A stretch of 64,000 nucleotides of DNA from DASRJJ01 sp050730855 (GCA_050730855.1 JBOHNU010000002.1:62001-126000); one strand, 5' to 3'; counted from the stretch's first letter, positions 1 to 8,236 are shown. The notes: generated by a model not told the origin, from the letters alone. Numbers and translations are program-made.

Positions 1-2438
1 TGTCCTACGCAATTCGTATTACCGAAACTGACCCGATGGAATATAACTTAATGTTTGAGCGTTTTTTAAACCCGCACCGTATCTCTATGCCGGATATCGA
101 CATCGACATCCAGGACACCCGCCGCGACGAAGTTATCCAGTACTGCGTGCAAAAATACGGCAGCGACCGCGTGGCCAATATCGTAACTTTTGGCCGTATG
201 GCAGCGCGCAACGCCGTGCGCGATGTGGCGCGCGTGTTGCAAATCCCCTACGCCGAGGCCGACCGCTGGGCCAAGATGATCCCGCAGCCCATACAGGGTC
301 GGCACATTCCGCTGGCAAAATCTGTTAAAGACGACGCCGACCTTAAGCGCGAGTACGAGACCAACGAATCTGCCAAGCAGGTGTTTGACTTGGCCATGCA
401 GCTGGAGGGGACGATCCGTTCGCATGGCGTGCATGCTGCGGGTGTGGTGATTGCGCCCGACGACATTGTTAATTTCGCACCGCTGGAAATGGCGCAAAAA
501 GGCGTGATTGCCACGCAGTATCCCATGGGTCCCATCGAGGAACTCGGTTTGTTAAAGATGGACTTTCTAGGGCTGTCTAACCTGACTATCCTTAAGAACG
601 CTCTTAGAATTATCCGCCGGGTTTACGACAAAGAAATTGAACTGGGCGAAATCCCTAACGACGATCACAAAACATTCGCATTGTTCCGTGGCGGCGACAC
701 CACCGGCGTATTCCAGTTTGAATCTGCCGGCATGAAGCGTTACCTGAAAGAGCTGAAGCCGACCGAGTTTAGCGACCTGGTAGCCATGAACGCCCTGTAC
801 CGGCCGGGTCCCATGCAGGAAATTCCGCGGTTTATCGAGGGTAAGAATAGTTCGGGCGCGGTTAATTATTTGCACAAATCGCTGGAGCCGATTTTGCGCG
901 ATACCTACGGAGTTATGGTGTATCAGGAGCAGATTATTCAGCTGCTGCAGCTGGTGGCGGGCTACGGCGCGGGTGAGGCCGATTTGGTTCGCAAAGCGAT
1001 CGGCAAAAAAAAGCGTGACATCATGCAGGCTGAAGAGCCGAAGTTTATTAAAGGTTGCGTAAAGCAGGGGCTAACCGAGGCGCAGGCCAAGCAGCTCTGG
1101 GCGCAAATCCAGCCGTTCGCCGACTACTCGTTTAACAAGGCGCATGCGACCTGCTATGCTCAAATTGCCTACTGGACAGCGTACTTAAAAGCGCATTACC
1201 CGGCGGCGTTTATGGCGGCGCTGATGACCAGCGACTACGACGACACCGACCGCCTAGCGATTGAAATTACTGAGTGCCAGCACATGGGTATAGATGTGCT
1301 GCCGCCGGATGTAAACGAGTCGTTTGTGGAGTTTGCTGTAGTGCCTAAGACCAATCAAATTCGCTTCGGCATGAGCGCTATAAAAAACGTCGGCACCGGT
1401 GCGGTAGAAGAAATCCTGCGCGCCCGTGCCGCAGACCAAGGCTTTGCCAGCCTCGAGGATTTTTTGGGCAAGGTAAGTCCGCGCATCGTCAACCGCAAGG
1501 CTATGGAAAGTTTGGTTAAAGCCGGCGCTTTTGACCGGTATGGCGACCGTTCTCAGTTGCTGCACAACCTGGACGTTATGCTGGCCTACGGCAATCGCCT
1601 GCAGAAAGAGGCGCTAAGCGGCCAGGTGGACTTGTTCGGCGCGTTGGGTGACGACAGCATAGCGCACCGGCCGCAGCTCACGCTGGAAAAAGCGGCGGAG
1701 GTGTTTACTCCGCGCGACCAGCTATTGTGGGAGCGTGAGCTGCTGGGGCTGTACCTCAGCCAGCATCCGCTAACCATGTTTGCCGACTTTCTGGGCGAGC
1801 AGACGCACCCTATTAACCAGCTAAAGCCCGAGCACGATAATAGGGCGGTGGTGGTTGGCGGCGCTATCGTCGACATGCGCGAAATTATTACCAAAAACGG
1901 CCAGAAAATGGCCTTTGTTAAACTGGAAGACCAGTCTGGCTCGCTGGAGCTGATTTTGTTCCCCGGTGTCTACCAGCAGACAGCAGGGTTGTGGGAGCGC
2001 GACCGGATTGTGCTGGCACGCGGAAAGGTTTCGGCCAAAGACCGCGACGGCACCATTGGAACGGAGCTAAAAGTTCTGGTGGATGATGCGCGAGAGATAA
2101 CCGCCGAGCAGGCAACCGGCTACACCCCGACCGGCAAAAAACAGAAGGTTCCTGGCACAAAGCGCTCTGCTGCGGCTGCGACTCGCCCGCAAGCAGTGAG
2201 TGCGCGGCCTAAAGACTCGCGCGTTTACGTTCGGCTAGCTGACGCGTCCGACCAGAAGGTGCTTCAAGGTCTAAAGCAAACCATAGACGCGCACCCCGGC
2301 GGCACTGAGGTAGTGCTGGTTCTGGGTAGCGGTACCGACAAACAAATCATCAAACTTCCCAGCAAGCTGCTGAATAATAGCGAAGCAATGGATAAATTGT
2401 ACGAGCTTGCCGGTAAGGAAAACGTGAAACTCCAGTAG
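1..2438 (+). CDS. dnaE: DNA polymerase III alpha subunit, C-terminal part (5' truncated by window)
   Basis: Replicative polymerase subunit. The reading frame is open from base 3 and has no start in the window, so the N-terminal PHP domain and part of the palm lie upstream. Visible are FLNPHRISMPDIDID (palm acidic site), SHGVHAAGVVIAP, YRPGPMQEIPRFIEGK (fingers) and FNKAHATCYAQIAYWTAYLK. A helix-hairpin-helix stretch follows (KNVGTGAVEEIL), then an OB fold beginning VVVGGAIVDMREI and a C-terminal tau-binding-like segment. The order is that of standard bacterial DnaE, not PolC. The gene ends two bases before a long inverted repeat and is convergent with the next gene. Confidence 0.97.
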   Translation, partial: SYAIRITETDPMEYNLMFERFLNPHRISMPDIDIDIQDTRRDEVIQYCVQKYGSDRVANIVTFGRMAARNAVRDVARVLQIPYAEADRWAKMIPQPIQGRHIPLAKSVKDDADLKREYETNESAKQVFDLAMQLEGTIRSHGVHAAGVVIAPDDIVNFAPLEMAQKGVIATQYPMGPIEELGLLKMDFLGLSNLTILKNALRIIRRVYDKEIELGEIPNDDHKTFALFRGGDTTGVFQFESAGMKRYLKELKPTEFSDLVAMNALYRPGPMQEIPRFIEGKNSSGAVNYLHKSLEPILRDTYGVMVYQEQIIQLLQLVAGYGAGEADLVRKAIGKKKRDIMQAEEPKFIKGCVKQGLTEAQAKQLWAQIQPFADYSFNKAHATCYAQIAYWTAYLKAHYPAAFMAALMTSDYDDTDRLAIEITECQHMGIDVLPPDVNESFVEFAVVPKTNQIRFGMSAIKNVGTGAVEEILRARAADQGFASLEDFLGKVSPRIVNRKAMESLVKAGAFDRYGDRSQLLHNLDVMLAYGNRLQKEALSGQVDLFGALGDDSIAHRPQLTLEKAAEVFTPRDQLLWERELLGLYLSQHPLTMFADFLGEQTHPINQLKPEHDNRAVVVGGAIVDMREIITKNGQKMAFVKLEDQSGSLELILFPGVYQQTAGLWERDRIVLARGKVSAKDRDGTIGTELKVLVDDAREITAEQATGYTPTGKKQKVPGTKRSAAAATRPQAVSARPKDSRVYVRLADASDQKVLQGLKQTIDAHPGGTEVVLVLGSGTDKQIIKLPSKLLNNSEAMDKLYELAGKENVKLQ

Positions 2439-2440
2439 CG

Positions 2441-2551
2441 GCCTGACCCCCCATACACTTTTTCCGGCACCTCGGAAGCGCCGAATGTGCTACACTTTGT
2501 AGCGCATTCGGTGACCCGCACGTGTCCGGAAAAGTGCATGGGGGGTCAGGC
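2441..2551. repeat. Long intergenic hairpin, family A copy 1
   Basis: Two ~30-nt arms (2441-2470 and 2522-2551) are almost perfectly complementary, starting GCCTGACCCCCC and ending GGGGGGTCAGGC. Inside, read on the minus strand, are CACGTGCGGGTCA, an inner hairpin (GAATG..GCTACA paired with TGTAGC..CATTC) and CTTCCGAGGTG. The same two internal blocks recur in copy 2 at 3774-3881, while the arms are unrelated in sequence. It fills the gap between the convergent dnaE and CAP-protein genes, so it could also act as a two-way terminator, though it has no T-tract. Confidence 0.85.
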
Positions 2552-2559
2552 AACGACAT

Positions 2560-3567
2560 CTAGTGGATAGAGCCTGCTGTTCGCGTAAGTACAAAACCGA
2601 CCACTCCCAGAAGTACCAGGGCAACATCCAGGAATTTATGTTTTAGGATAAACCGTTCGCCGCGCAGCAAAGCTCGATGCCAGACCAAGCTGTGGCGTAG
2701 GAAGACAATTGCGATTGCAACTGTAGCCATTATGGTCACAACCAAGATTGTCCAGGGAGCCGCGGCCGCTGTGAGTAGCTGAATGCGCGCGACAGTTTGG
2801 CTGGCTGGTGCCATTTCTGAACTGTCGGCGACTACGATGTCTGGTGTTGGGGTTGGTTCTGACGGAGCTGGTTCTTCGGCTGGCGGTGCTTGTTCGGCCA
2901 CTGGTGCGGGCTTTGGCGCTGGCTGCGAGTTTTTGGCCGGAGCGGCTGGCGCCGGGGCGCTGGCCGCGGCAACCTTTGGCGTGCCGTACATGGCTACAAC
3001 CACAGTTTGCGGGCCGGTATCTTGGTAGTTTTCGACGTTGGCAATCCCAAAGCCAACCTCTGCAAACTCACCGTTTAGTATGTTGGCGCGATGACCGGGG
3101 CTGTTCATCCAGGCAGTAATTGTAGCGCTGCTGTCATCAAACCCGTAGGCCAAGTTTTCGCCGGCAGCGGTGTAGTCGTAGCCGGCACTGGCAAAGAACA
3201 CCCACGGCGGGTTGCCTTCCGGAGTGTTGTGCGACCAATAATTGCGCGCGGCCATGTCGTTTGCCTTGGCTTGCGCGGCTTGGTTCAGCTTGCTGTTTGC
3301 GGCCAGAGCCTGCAGCCCGCCGCTCGACCGCTGACTGTTGGTGTCCGAAACCAGGCTGCTAACAGACATGTTAGTGGCATAGCCCAGAATAGTCTGCTGC
3401 ACCACCCCCCAAAAGCCATTGACCAGCAGACCCAGCCCAACAATAATCCCTAGCGGCAAATACGGCCAATACGGCTTGGAATAGTCGTTCGACTTCTTGT
3501 GGTGCCGCCCGTGTCGGCGCTTGTGGTGGATGGACGAAGGCCGTTTTGTTTTTGATACTAGAACCAT
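2560..3567 (-). CDS. CAP (SCP/PR-1) domain protein with N- and C-terminal membrane segments
   Basis: 335 residues from the ATG at 3567; an upstream in-frame TTG at 3603 lies inside a repeat arm and before the -10 box. A basic His/Lys-rich N-terminus is followed by a membrane helix (about residues 35-56). A CAP domain follows (about 85-200): LNQAAQAKANDMAARNYWSH, AGENLAYGF and MNSPGHRANILNGEFAEVGFG, with the His, Glu and His of the CAP cavity present. Then come a Pro/Ala-rich linker (PAPAAPAKNSQPAPKPAP) and two C-terminal hydrophobic segments (around 270-292 and 315-335). YkwD-like CAP proteins are secreted or surface-bound; the specific role is unknown. Confidence 0.85.
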   Translation of the reverse strand: MVLVSKTKRPSSIHHKRRHGRHHKKSNDYSKPYWPYLPLGIIVGLGLLVNGFWGVVQQTILGYATNMSVSSLVSDTNSQRSSGGLQALAANSKLNQAAQAKANDMAARNYWSHNTPEGNPPWVFFASAGYDYTAAGENLAYGFDDSSATITAWMNSPGHRANILNGEFAEVGFGIANVENYQDTGPQTVVVAMYGTPKVAAASAPAPAAPAKNSQPAPKPAPVAEQAPPAEEPAPSEPTPTPDIVVADSSEMAPASQTVARIQLLTAAAAPWTILVVTIMATVAIAIVFLRHSLVWHRALLRGERFILKHKFLDVALVLLGVVGFVLTRTAGSIH

Positions 3568-3577
3568 CTTGATTTTT

Positions 3578-3583
3578 ACTATA
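3578..3583 (-). promoter_or_regulatory. -10 box of the CAP-protein gene
   Basis: TATAGT on the minus strand ends 10 nt before the ATG at 3567, leaving a leader of only a few bases. This supports 3567 as the start. It lies 7 nt from the end of the family B repeat, whose terminal arm would occupy the -35 region. Confidence 0.5.
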
Positions 3584-3590
3584 GCACAAA

Positions 3591-3751
3591 GAACCCATCT
3601 CAAACCTCCCCGCCGCTACAAAACTATCTGGCGGAACCAGCTGTCAGTTTTGTTCGTCGGCGTAACGATAGTTACGCCTTCTCACAAGAACTAACAACTG
3701 GCACTCACCGGATAATTTTTCGCTATGACGGGGGAGGTTTGAGATGGGTTC
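3591..3751 (-). repeat. Family B repeat, copy 1 (161 bp, perfect 21-bp terminal inverted repeats)
   Basis: The ends are perfect inverted repeats (GAACCCATCTCAAACCTCC at 3591 onward, its complement ending at 3751). Read on the minus strand the interior holds GAGTGCCAGTTGTTAGTTCT, a short hairpin (GGCGTAAC-TATC-GTTACGCC), then CAAAACTGACAGCTGGT, which pairs back to the first block with G-T wobbles. A second copy in the opposite orientation lies at 13539-13701. There is no ORF inside and no clear target-site duplication. Together with the family A copy below, it accounts for the 325-bp gene-free stretch between the CAP gene and the methyltransferase gene. Confidence 0.85.
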
Positions 3752-3773
3752 GTAGTGCTTTTGCTAAATATCA

Positions 3774-3881
3774 GACCCGCCCCACATCAACTCCCCAGGA
3801 CACGTGCGGGTCACAAAATGTGTTCTTATATAACACATTTTGTGCTTCCGAGGTGCCTAGGGAGTTGATGTGGGGCGGGTC
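3774..3881 (+). repeat. Long intergenic hairpin, family A copy 2
   Basis: The arms at 3774-3803 (GACCCGCCCCACATCAAC...) and 3853-3881 are complementary over about 28 bp. The internal order is CACGTGCGGGT, an inner hairpin (CACAAAATGTGTT-CTTATAT-AACACATTTTGTG), then CTTCCGAGGTG. The internal blocks match copy 1 at 2441-2551 in reverse orientation, but arm and inner-stem sequences differ and stay paired. It ends 11 bp from the stop of the SpoU methyltransferase gene. Confidence 0.85.
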
Positions 3882-3892
3882 GACACCAACTT

Positions 3893-4399
3893 TTACTGAG
3901 TGAACCGGCAGTGGTATAAGGCCATGGCGGCGGCCTGTACGACGTTGTATGATTCTTTCTTGCCGAACATGGGGATTTCTAGCGACAGGTCGCAGGCGGC
4001 CAGTACTTCCTGCTCAACGCCCTCAACTTCGCGCCCTACCAATATGACTATTTTTTGCGGCGGGTGGTAGGTTGGCAGTTCGCGCGAGGCATCGGTTTGT
4101 TCCAGCGCGGCAACCGCGTAGCCTTGCTTTTTAAGATGGGCAATAACCGGCAGAATGTTCTGGTGGTATTTCCAGTTTTGGCTTAACTCCGCGCCCAGCG
4201 CCGTTTTCTGGATGAGCGCGGCTACCTTGGCCGCCTCGTGCGGCAGGCGGCGGTCGTTGGCATGCTCGGGGTGCGGTGTGTAGCCGCCTAGAATCACTTT
4301 GTCTACGCCCAAGCCGTCGGCCGTGCGCAGCAGCGACCCGACATTATGTGCACTGCGTAGGTTGTGTGCTACTAGGATTATACTTCGCATCGGGCTCAT
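3893..4399 (-). CDS. SpoU/TrmH-family RNA 2'-O-methyltransferase
   Basis: 168 residues from the ATG at 4399; an in-frame ATG at 4390 is the alternative. It should transfer a methyl group from SAM to a ribose in tRNA or rRNA. The three SPOUT motifs are in order: NVGSLLRTADGLGVDKVIL, KIVILVGREVEGV and IPMFGKKESYNVVQAAAMAL, forming the trefoil-knot SAM site. The size equals a minimal SpoU domain with no N-terminal substrate-binding extension, so the target cannot be named. The start is set by a -10 box 7 nt upstream, shared with the divergent gene at 4418. Confidence 0.9.
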   Translation of the reverse strand: MSPMRSIILVAHNLRSAHNVGSLLRTADGLGVDKVILGGYTPHPEHANDRRLPHEAAKVAALIQKTALGAELSQNWKYHQNILPVIAHLKKQGYAVAALEQTDASRELPTYHPPQKIVILVGREVEGVEQEVLAACDLSLEIPMFGKKESYNVVQAAAMALYHCRFTQ

Positions 4400-4403
4400 G
4401 GTG

Positions 4404-4412
4404 TATAGTATA
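4404..4412. promoter_or_regulatory. Shared divergent -10 element TATAGTATA
   Basis: Read on the plus strand, TATAGT (4404-4409) ends 8 nt before the ATG at 4418. Read on the minus strand, TATACT (4412-4407) ends 7 nt before the ATG at 4399. With RNA start about 7 nt after a -10 box, both transcripts would begin at or next to their start codons. The two boxes overlap by three bases, so both promoters cannot be occupied at once. Confidence 0.7.
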
Positions 4413-4417
4413 GAATC

Positions 4418-5290
4418 ATGAAACCGCATTTGCGAGTCCGGCGCAGGCAAAAGAAGTCAAAACGGTGGATATTGTTGGCAGTGCTTGCGGCGGCTCTACT
4501 ATTTGGCGGGTGGTGGTTTACACTTCGCGGGGATACGTCGCCGCCGGGCAACGGTTCAACAAACCAAACAAGCGAGCAGTCGTCCCAGGCCGAAACCTCA
4601 AAGCCGCCGCAGGTGGACTTGCAGCCGGTGGTCGACCAATGGGTGGCGCGTCAGTCGGCGGAATACGGCATAGTTGTGTACGACCCGGCCAACGTCCAGG
4701 TAATTGCCGCGCACAACCCCGACGAAAAATACTTTGCCGCCAGCTTGTACAAAATATTTGTGGCCTACCTGGCTCTGGTTGATTTTCAGAATGGCGCGCA
4801 GAACCCGGAAGAAATCCTCACCGGCGGCTTTACCCGCAAACAATGCGTGGATAAAATGATCCGCGAGTCGCACAGCCCGTGTGGTGAGGCCATGATGGCC
4901 AGCATGGGGCAGGAGGCGCTCCGCAAACGTGTCGTTGACATGGGCATAAAAAACACTGTTTTCGCTGGCATCACAACGACCGCCCGCGACACGGCGCTAA
5001 TTTTGCAGTACATCGTGGAAGGCCGCGACCTGACGCCCGAAAACACGGCGTTTCTTAGGGATGCCATGCGCGTGCAAGACCAAAAGTTCCGGAACGGCCT
5101 GGCCAAGGGCGCACCCGAGGCGACCTGGGAAACCAAAGTCGGCTGGAACGAGCAGCAAAACTACCACGATATCGGCATTATGACTTTGCCGGGCGGCCGG
5201 CAATACGTGGTGGCTATCCTGAGTAAAGGGCAAGGTAAAAGCGCGCCCATCGCCGACTTCGCCGCCACTACTTACGATGCGCTGGAATAA
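4418..5290 (+). CDS. Secreted or anchored serine hydrolase of the class A beta-lactamase fold
   Basis: 290 residues. A basic start (RRRQKKSKR) and one membrane segment (LLAVLAAALLFGGWWFTL, about 20-37) lead to a Ser/Thr/Gln-rich linker. The catalytic domain contains AASLYKIFVAYLAL (SxxK, Ser-Leu-Tyr-Lys), RESHSPCGEAMM at the SDN-like position, and TKVGWN where KTG is expected, followed by the family strand QYVVAILSKGQG. Members with this layout (PF13354) are often peptidoglycan-related or of unknown substrate; antibiotic hydrolysis is not implied. The change from KTG to KVG is unusual. The start is fixed by the -10 box at 4404. Confidence 0.85.
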   Translation: MKPHLRVRRRQKKSKRWILLAVLAAALLFGGWWFTLRGDTSPPGNGSTNQTSEQSSQAETSKPPQVDLQPVVDQWVARQSAEYGIVVYDPANVQVIAAHNPDEKYFAASLYKIFVAYLALVDFQNGAQNPEEILTGGFTRKQCVDKMIRESHSPCGEAMMASMGQEALRKRVVDMGIKNTVFAGITTTARDTALILQYIVEGRDLTPENTAFLRDAMRVQDQKFRNGLAKGAPEATWETKVGWNEQQNYHDIGIMTLPGGRQYVVAILSKGQGKSAPIADFAATTYDALE

Positions 5291-5294
5291 CAAG

Positions 5295-6122
5295 TTACCA
5301 GAGCGGCAGGCCGTACTTTTGCACTAGATGTTTAAAACCCTGGGCTTTTTCGGCCAGCCGGTTTGTTCTTACCTGAACGGCGTGGTGCTTTACTACCACC
5401 GCCGGGTCGAAGCGCCGGATTAGACTCAACCGCTCGAGACTGCGTGCTAAATCTTGTGCTTCGTGGTAGCGCAGTGTGCTGTCGAAGCCGCTAATTTTTG
5501 CGAAAGTGTCGTAAGGGATGAAGAAATTAGCTTCGGCTAAACAAAAGACATCGCGCGCTTGCGCTGGTTCGGTTATATCCGGCCAGCCGGTCAGAAAAAA
5601 CTGGAATGCACGCCGCAGCCGCCTAGCTCTTTTGGGACTATGGGTCGCGATGGCGGCGATAGCTCTTTGAATTCGCGTGGCCAGGCCGTACAAGCGCGAC
5701 ATGTGCGGACTAAAGTTAGAGGGGTACTTCGAGCCGTTGGCGTTTAAAATAAGCCCGCCGACGGCGCCAAGCACCGGGTTGTCGGCGAACAAGCGCCGTG
5801 CAGTTGCCGGTATGTCCTTGGTTACGAGCGTGCAGTCTGCATCTATAAAATGGAGGATTGCTCCTCGCAATTCGCTCGCCGGGGCTTCGAGAATCCGATT
5901 GCGATTGGAGCCGGCGCCCACATTCTGTTTGCCGGAAATAAGTTTTACGGCCTTGCCGAAGGGCTTAATGATGTCTTCTATGCGGCAATTTTTAGAATTA
6001 TCGTCGAGCACGTACACCTGGCTGTATCCTTGGGATAAAACCTGACCGAGGAGTCGCTTGAGCGTATCGGGCATATTGTAGTGCGGTATGGCGGCAATCA
6101 CTGATCTTGGCAGTTTGGGCAT
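5295..6122 (-). CDS. Family 2 glycosyltransferase
   Basis: 275 residues, GT-A fold: SVIAAIPHYNMPDTLKRLL (nucleotide-binding start), VYVLDDNSKN, NVGAGSNRNRIL and HFIDADCTLV, with Asp-Ala-Asp as the metal-binding DxD. The C-terminal part has the acceptor-side pattern SGFDSTLRYHEAQDLARSLE, where E-x-x-D resembles the ED motif. There are no membrane helices, so it should be cytosolic or peripheral. The substrate is not predictable. The ATG is preceded by AGGAG with 9-nt spacing and by a TATAAT at 6147-6152, one of the few first genes here with an obvious Shine-Dalgarno leader. Confidence 0.88.
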   Translation of the reverse strand: MPKLPRSVIAAIPHYNMPDTLKRLLGQVLSQGYSQVYVLDDNSKNCRIEDIIKPFGKAVKLISGKQNVGAGSNRNRILEAPASELRGAILHFIDADCTLVTKDIPATARRLFADNPVLGAVGGLILNANGSKYPSNFSPHMSRLYGLATRIQRAIAAIATHSPKRARRLRRAFQFFLTGWPDITEPAQARDVFCLAEANFFIPYDTFAKISGFDSTLRYHEAQDLARSLERLSLIRRFDPAVVVKHHAVQVRTNRLAEKAQGFKHLVQKYGLPLW

Positions 6123-6146
6123 GACACGGGTCTCCTAGCTGTCGCT

Positions 6147-6175
6147 ATTATAACAGAAAACGAGCGGCACGTCGA
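6147..6175 (-). promoter_or_regulatory. Promoter of the glycosyltransferase gene
   Basis: On the minus strand TCGACG (6175-6170), a 17-nt spacer and a perfect TATAAT (6152-6147). The predicted RNA start near 6140 leaves an ~18-nt leader with AGGAG. It sits back to back with the pilB -10 box. Confidence 0.6.
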
Positions 6176-6204
6176 CGCGCATTCCGCTAGTGCTAGCGAT
6201 GCGC

Positions 6205-6210
6205 TATAAT
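6205..6210 (+). promoter_or_regulatory. -10 box of the pilB-like gene (leaderless)
   Basis: TATAAT ends 7 nt before the ATG at 6218. The upstream ATG at 6209 overlaps the box and would not be transcribed, so 6218 is the better start. Confidence 0.65.
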
Positions 6211-6217
6211 GCCTACC

Positions 6218-7819
6218 ATGAGCGATGATGCACGGCGTGATGAAGAGCTTGCCACCCAGCGGCGCAGTCGGATGCTTGGGCTAAGCTACCTGGACACTTC
6301 GTCTATCCCAAGTAAAGAGTTGTACCGCGATGTCCTGAGCGTGCCGGAGCTGTATAGTCTGCGGGTTATTCCGGTGCAAAAAAGCAAGGGTTACTTGGGG
6401 TTTGGCATTACCACTACCACATCGCAGCAGAATATAAAGAACTTAATCCAGCGGTTTAGCGATTCGCGCGTGGAGTTTGCGCTGATTTCCGACGCCGGCT
6501 TCCGCGACTACATGAAGCTCTACGACCCCCCGAAACAGGTAGTGTACCAGGACATCGCCATAAGTCCGGTGACGTCCAGCGACCTGCTGGCACAAGTGTC
6601 GGCGACGCTTGCGCAGGTGCGACCCGACGACATCCTGGCCTACCTTGTAAAGCAAGCCTATCAGCTGAAGGCGTCGGACATCCACCTGGAAAACCAGAAG
6701 AAGGATGTGCGCATCAGGTTCCGGGTAGACGGCGTGCTGCACCCGATTGCCATGCTGGCGCGCGAGAAGTACCACCAGTTAATGTCCTCTATCGCCATCG
6801 CCGCTAACGTCAGCACCGATGCGCCCGAGGCGCAAACCGGCCATGTTAATCGCACGTTTAAGCTGGCCACCGGCGAGGAAGTTACGGTAAACTTGCGCGT
6901 CGAAACCATTCCCAGCGCGTTCGGCCAGGACGCGGTGATGCGGTTGTTTACGCTCAAGCTCGAGCTGCTCAACCTGGACAACCTCGGCCTCAGCCCGCGC
7001 GAGCGGACGATTGTGGACGACATCATTCGGCACCCTACCGGCATGGTTTTGGTGGTCGGCCCCACCGGTTCGGGCAAAACCACTACCATGTATTCGCTGA
7101 TAAACACGCTCAACAGCACTGAACGCAAGATAATCACCCTGGAAGATCCGGTGGAATATTTTATGGAGGGCGTGGTGCAAGTGCCAGTGTCGGGCGACAA
7201 GTCCCAGACCAGCTTTGCCGAAAAGCTGCGCGCGCTATTGCGCCTGGATCCCGATGTGGTGATGATCGGCGAAATCCGCGACCAAGATACGGCGCGCACC
7301 GCCCTCCAGGCGGCGCTGACCGGACATTTGGTTCTAAGCACCTTCCACGCCTACAGCGCGGCCGCGGCGCTTACCCGTATGCTTGATTTTGTTGGCATCA
7401 ACCCGTTGTTCGCTTCGGCCATCCACCTAATTATGGCGCAGCGCCTGGTACGCCGGCTAGACGACGCCACCAAGCAAGCCTACCAGCCCGACGACGCGCT
7501 GAAGGCGCAGCTCAAAACAGTTATCGACAACCTGCCGGCGGGCATTGACCGGCCTGATGTCAGCAACCTTACGCTGTACAAGCCAGGTGCGTCGCCAAGC
7601 AATCCGTTTGGCTACGGCGGACAATTGGCAATCCGCGAGCAGCTGCAAATGACCCCCGGCATCCGGCAGTTATTGCGGCTTCCGCCCAACCAAGTAACCA
7701 CCGAAATGCTGCAAAAGAAGGCGCAAGAGGAGGGCATGATCACCATGCAACAAGACGGCATACTAAAAGCCGTCCAGGGCTTGACTACTATCGAAGAAGT
7801 GTACCGGGTTGTCGCCTAA
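6218..7819 (+). CDS. pilB: Type IV pilus assembly ATPase (PilB/GspE family)
   Basis: 533 residues. This hexameric motor ATPase drives pilin polymerisation at the inner membrane. An MshEN-like N-terminus (about 30-120) leads to the secretion-ATPase core: ASDIHLENQKKDVRIRFRVD, Walker A GPTGSGKTTTMYSL, Asp box EDPVEYFMEGVVQ, Walker B RLDPDVVMIGEIRDQDTA and His box LTGHLVLSTFHAYS. The zinc-binding tetra-cysteine loop typical of PilB is missing; the corresponding place reads RRLDDATKQAYQPDD. No other pilus gene is adjacent. It is immediately convergent with the lipoprotein gene (no spacer). Confidence 0.93.
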   Translation: MSDDARRDEELATQRRSRMLGLSYLDTSSIPSKELYRDVLSVPELYSLRVIPVQKSKGYLGFGITTTTSQQNIKNLIQRFSDSRVEFALISDAGFRDYMKLYDPPKQVVYQDIAISPVTSSDLLAQVSATLAQVRPDDILAYLVKQAYQLKASDIHLENQKKDVRIRFRVDGVLHPIAMLAREKYHQLMSSIAIAANVSTDAPEAQTGHVNRTFKLATGEEVTVNLRVETIPSAFGQDAVMRLFTLKLELLNLDNLGLSPRERTIVDDIIRHPTGMVLVVGPTGSGKTTTMYSLINTLNSTERKIITLEDPVEYFMEGVVQVPVSGDKSQTSFAEKLRALLRLDPDVVMIGEIRDQDTARTALQAALTGHLVLSTFHAYSAAAALTRMLDFVGINPLFASAIHLIMAQRLVRRLDDATKQAYQPDDALKAQLKTVIDNLPAGIDRPDVSNLTLYKPGASPSNPFGYGGQLAIREQLQMTPGIRQLLRLPPNQVTTEMLQKKAQEEGMITMQQDGILKAVQGLTTIEEVYRVVA

Positions 7820-8206
7820 TCAACATTTGGGCAAGTATTCGCTAATTTTACCGTGGTCGGCTGCTGCAACTTTAACGGGTCCAATCGTTGACTCGATGGT
7901 AACTTGTTTCGTTTCTTTATTGAAACACTTAGCGACAACTAATATCCCCGCAGGCACCACTGCCGTCCTATATCCAGTCTCTGTAGTTCCGTACACGCAC
8001 TGGTTCGGATCTCCTGCGCCGCCGTACACACGGGCAGGAAAGCCGTCAGACCCACCTTTGTTGGTCTCATGCAGGAGGTTAACATAGGCTGTGTTTGCGC
8101 AGGCAGCTGGCGAACTTGACGGTGATACGTCCGGACTAGGGTTTACTGAAGGGCCGCACGCGGCTACGGCGCTCATTGCTCCAAATGCAATTGCTTCTCT
8201 GATCAT
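7820..8206 (-). CDS. Small putative lipoprotein
   Basis: 128 residues. A short hydrophobic N-terminus ends in SAVAAC, a plausible lipobox with Cys17 as the lipidated residue. A Ser/Pro-rich spacer (PSVNPSPDVSPSSSP) and a ~95-residue domain follow. The domain has three more cysteines (ACANTAY, NQCVYG, VAKCFN) and a final Cys, so disulfides are possible outside the membrane. I do not recognise the domain. GGAG lies 5 nt upstream of the ATG. The stop codon abuts the stop of the convergent pilB. Confidence 0.7.
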   Translation of the reverse strand: MIREAIAFGAMSAVAACGPSVNPSPDVSPSSSPAACANTAYVNLLHETNKGGSDGFPARVYGGAGDPNQCVYGTTETGYRTAVVPAGILVVAKCFNKETKQVTIESTIGPVKVAAADHGKISEYLPKC

Positions 8207-8236
8207 GCTTACTCCATCTTAGCGAAATAATGTAGA

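Noticed and set aside
3774..3881. Family A hairpin as a known small self-cleaving ribozyme (hammerhead, twister, HDV-like)
   Set aside because: The conserved loops do not contain the core residues I know for those classes; left as an unassigned structured element.
6661..7341. 226-codon minus-strand frame within pilB, and other long antisense frames (e.g. 37377-38153)
   Set aside because: They are shadows of conserved genes on the other strand, rich in Ser/Arg as expected for antisense of this base composition, with no promoter or RBS.
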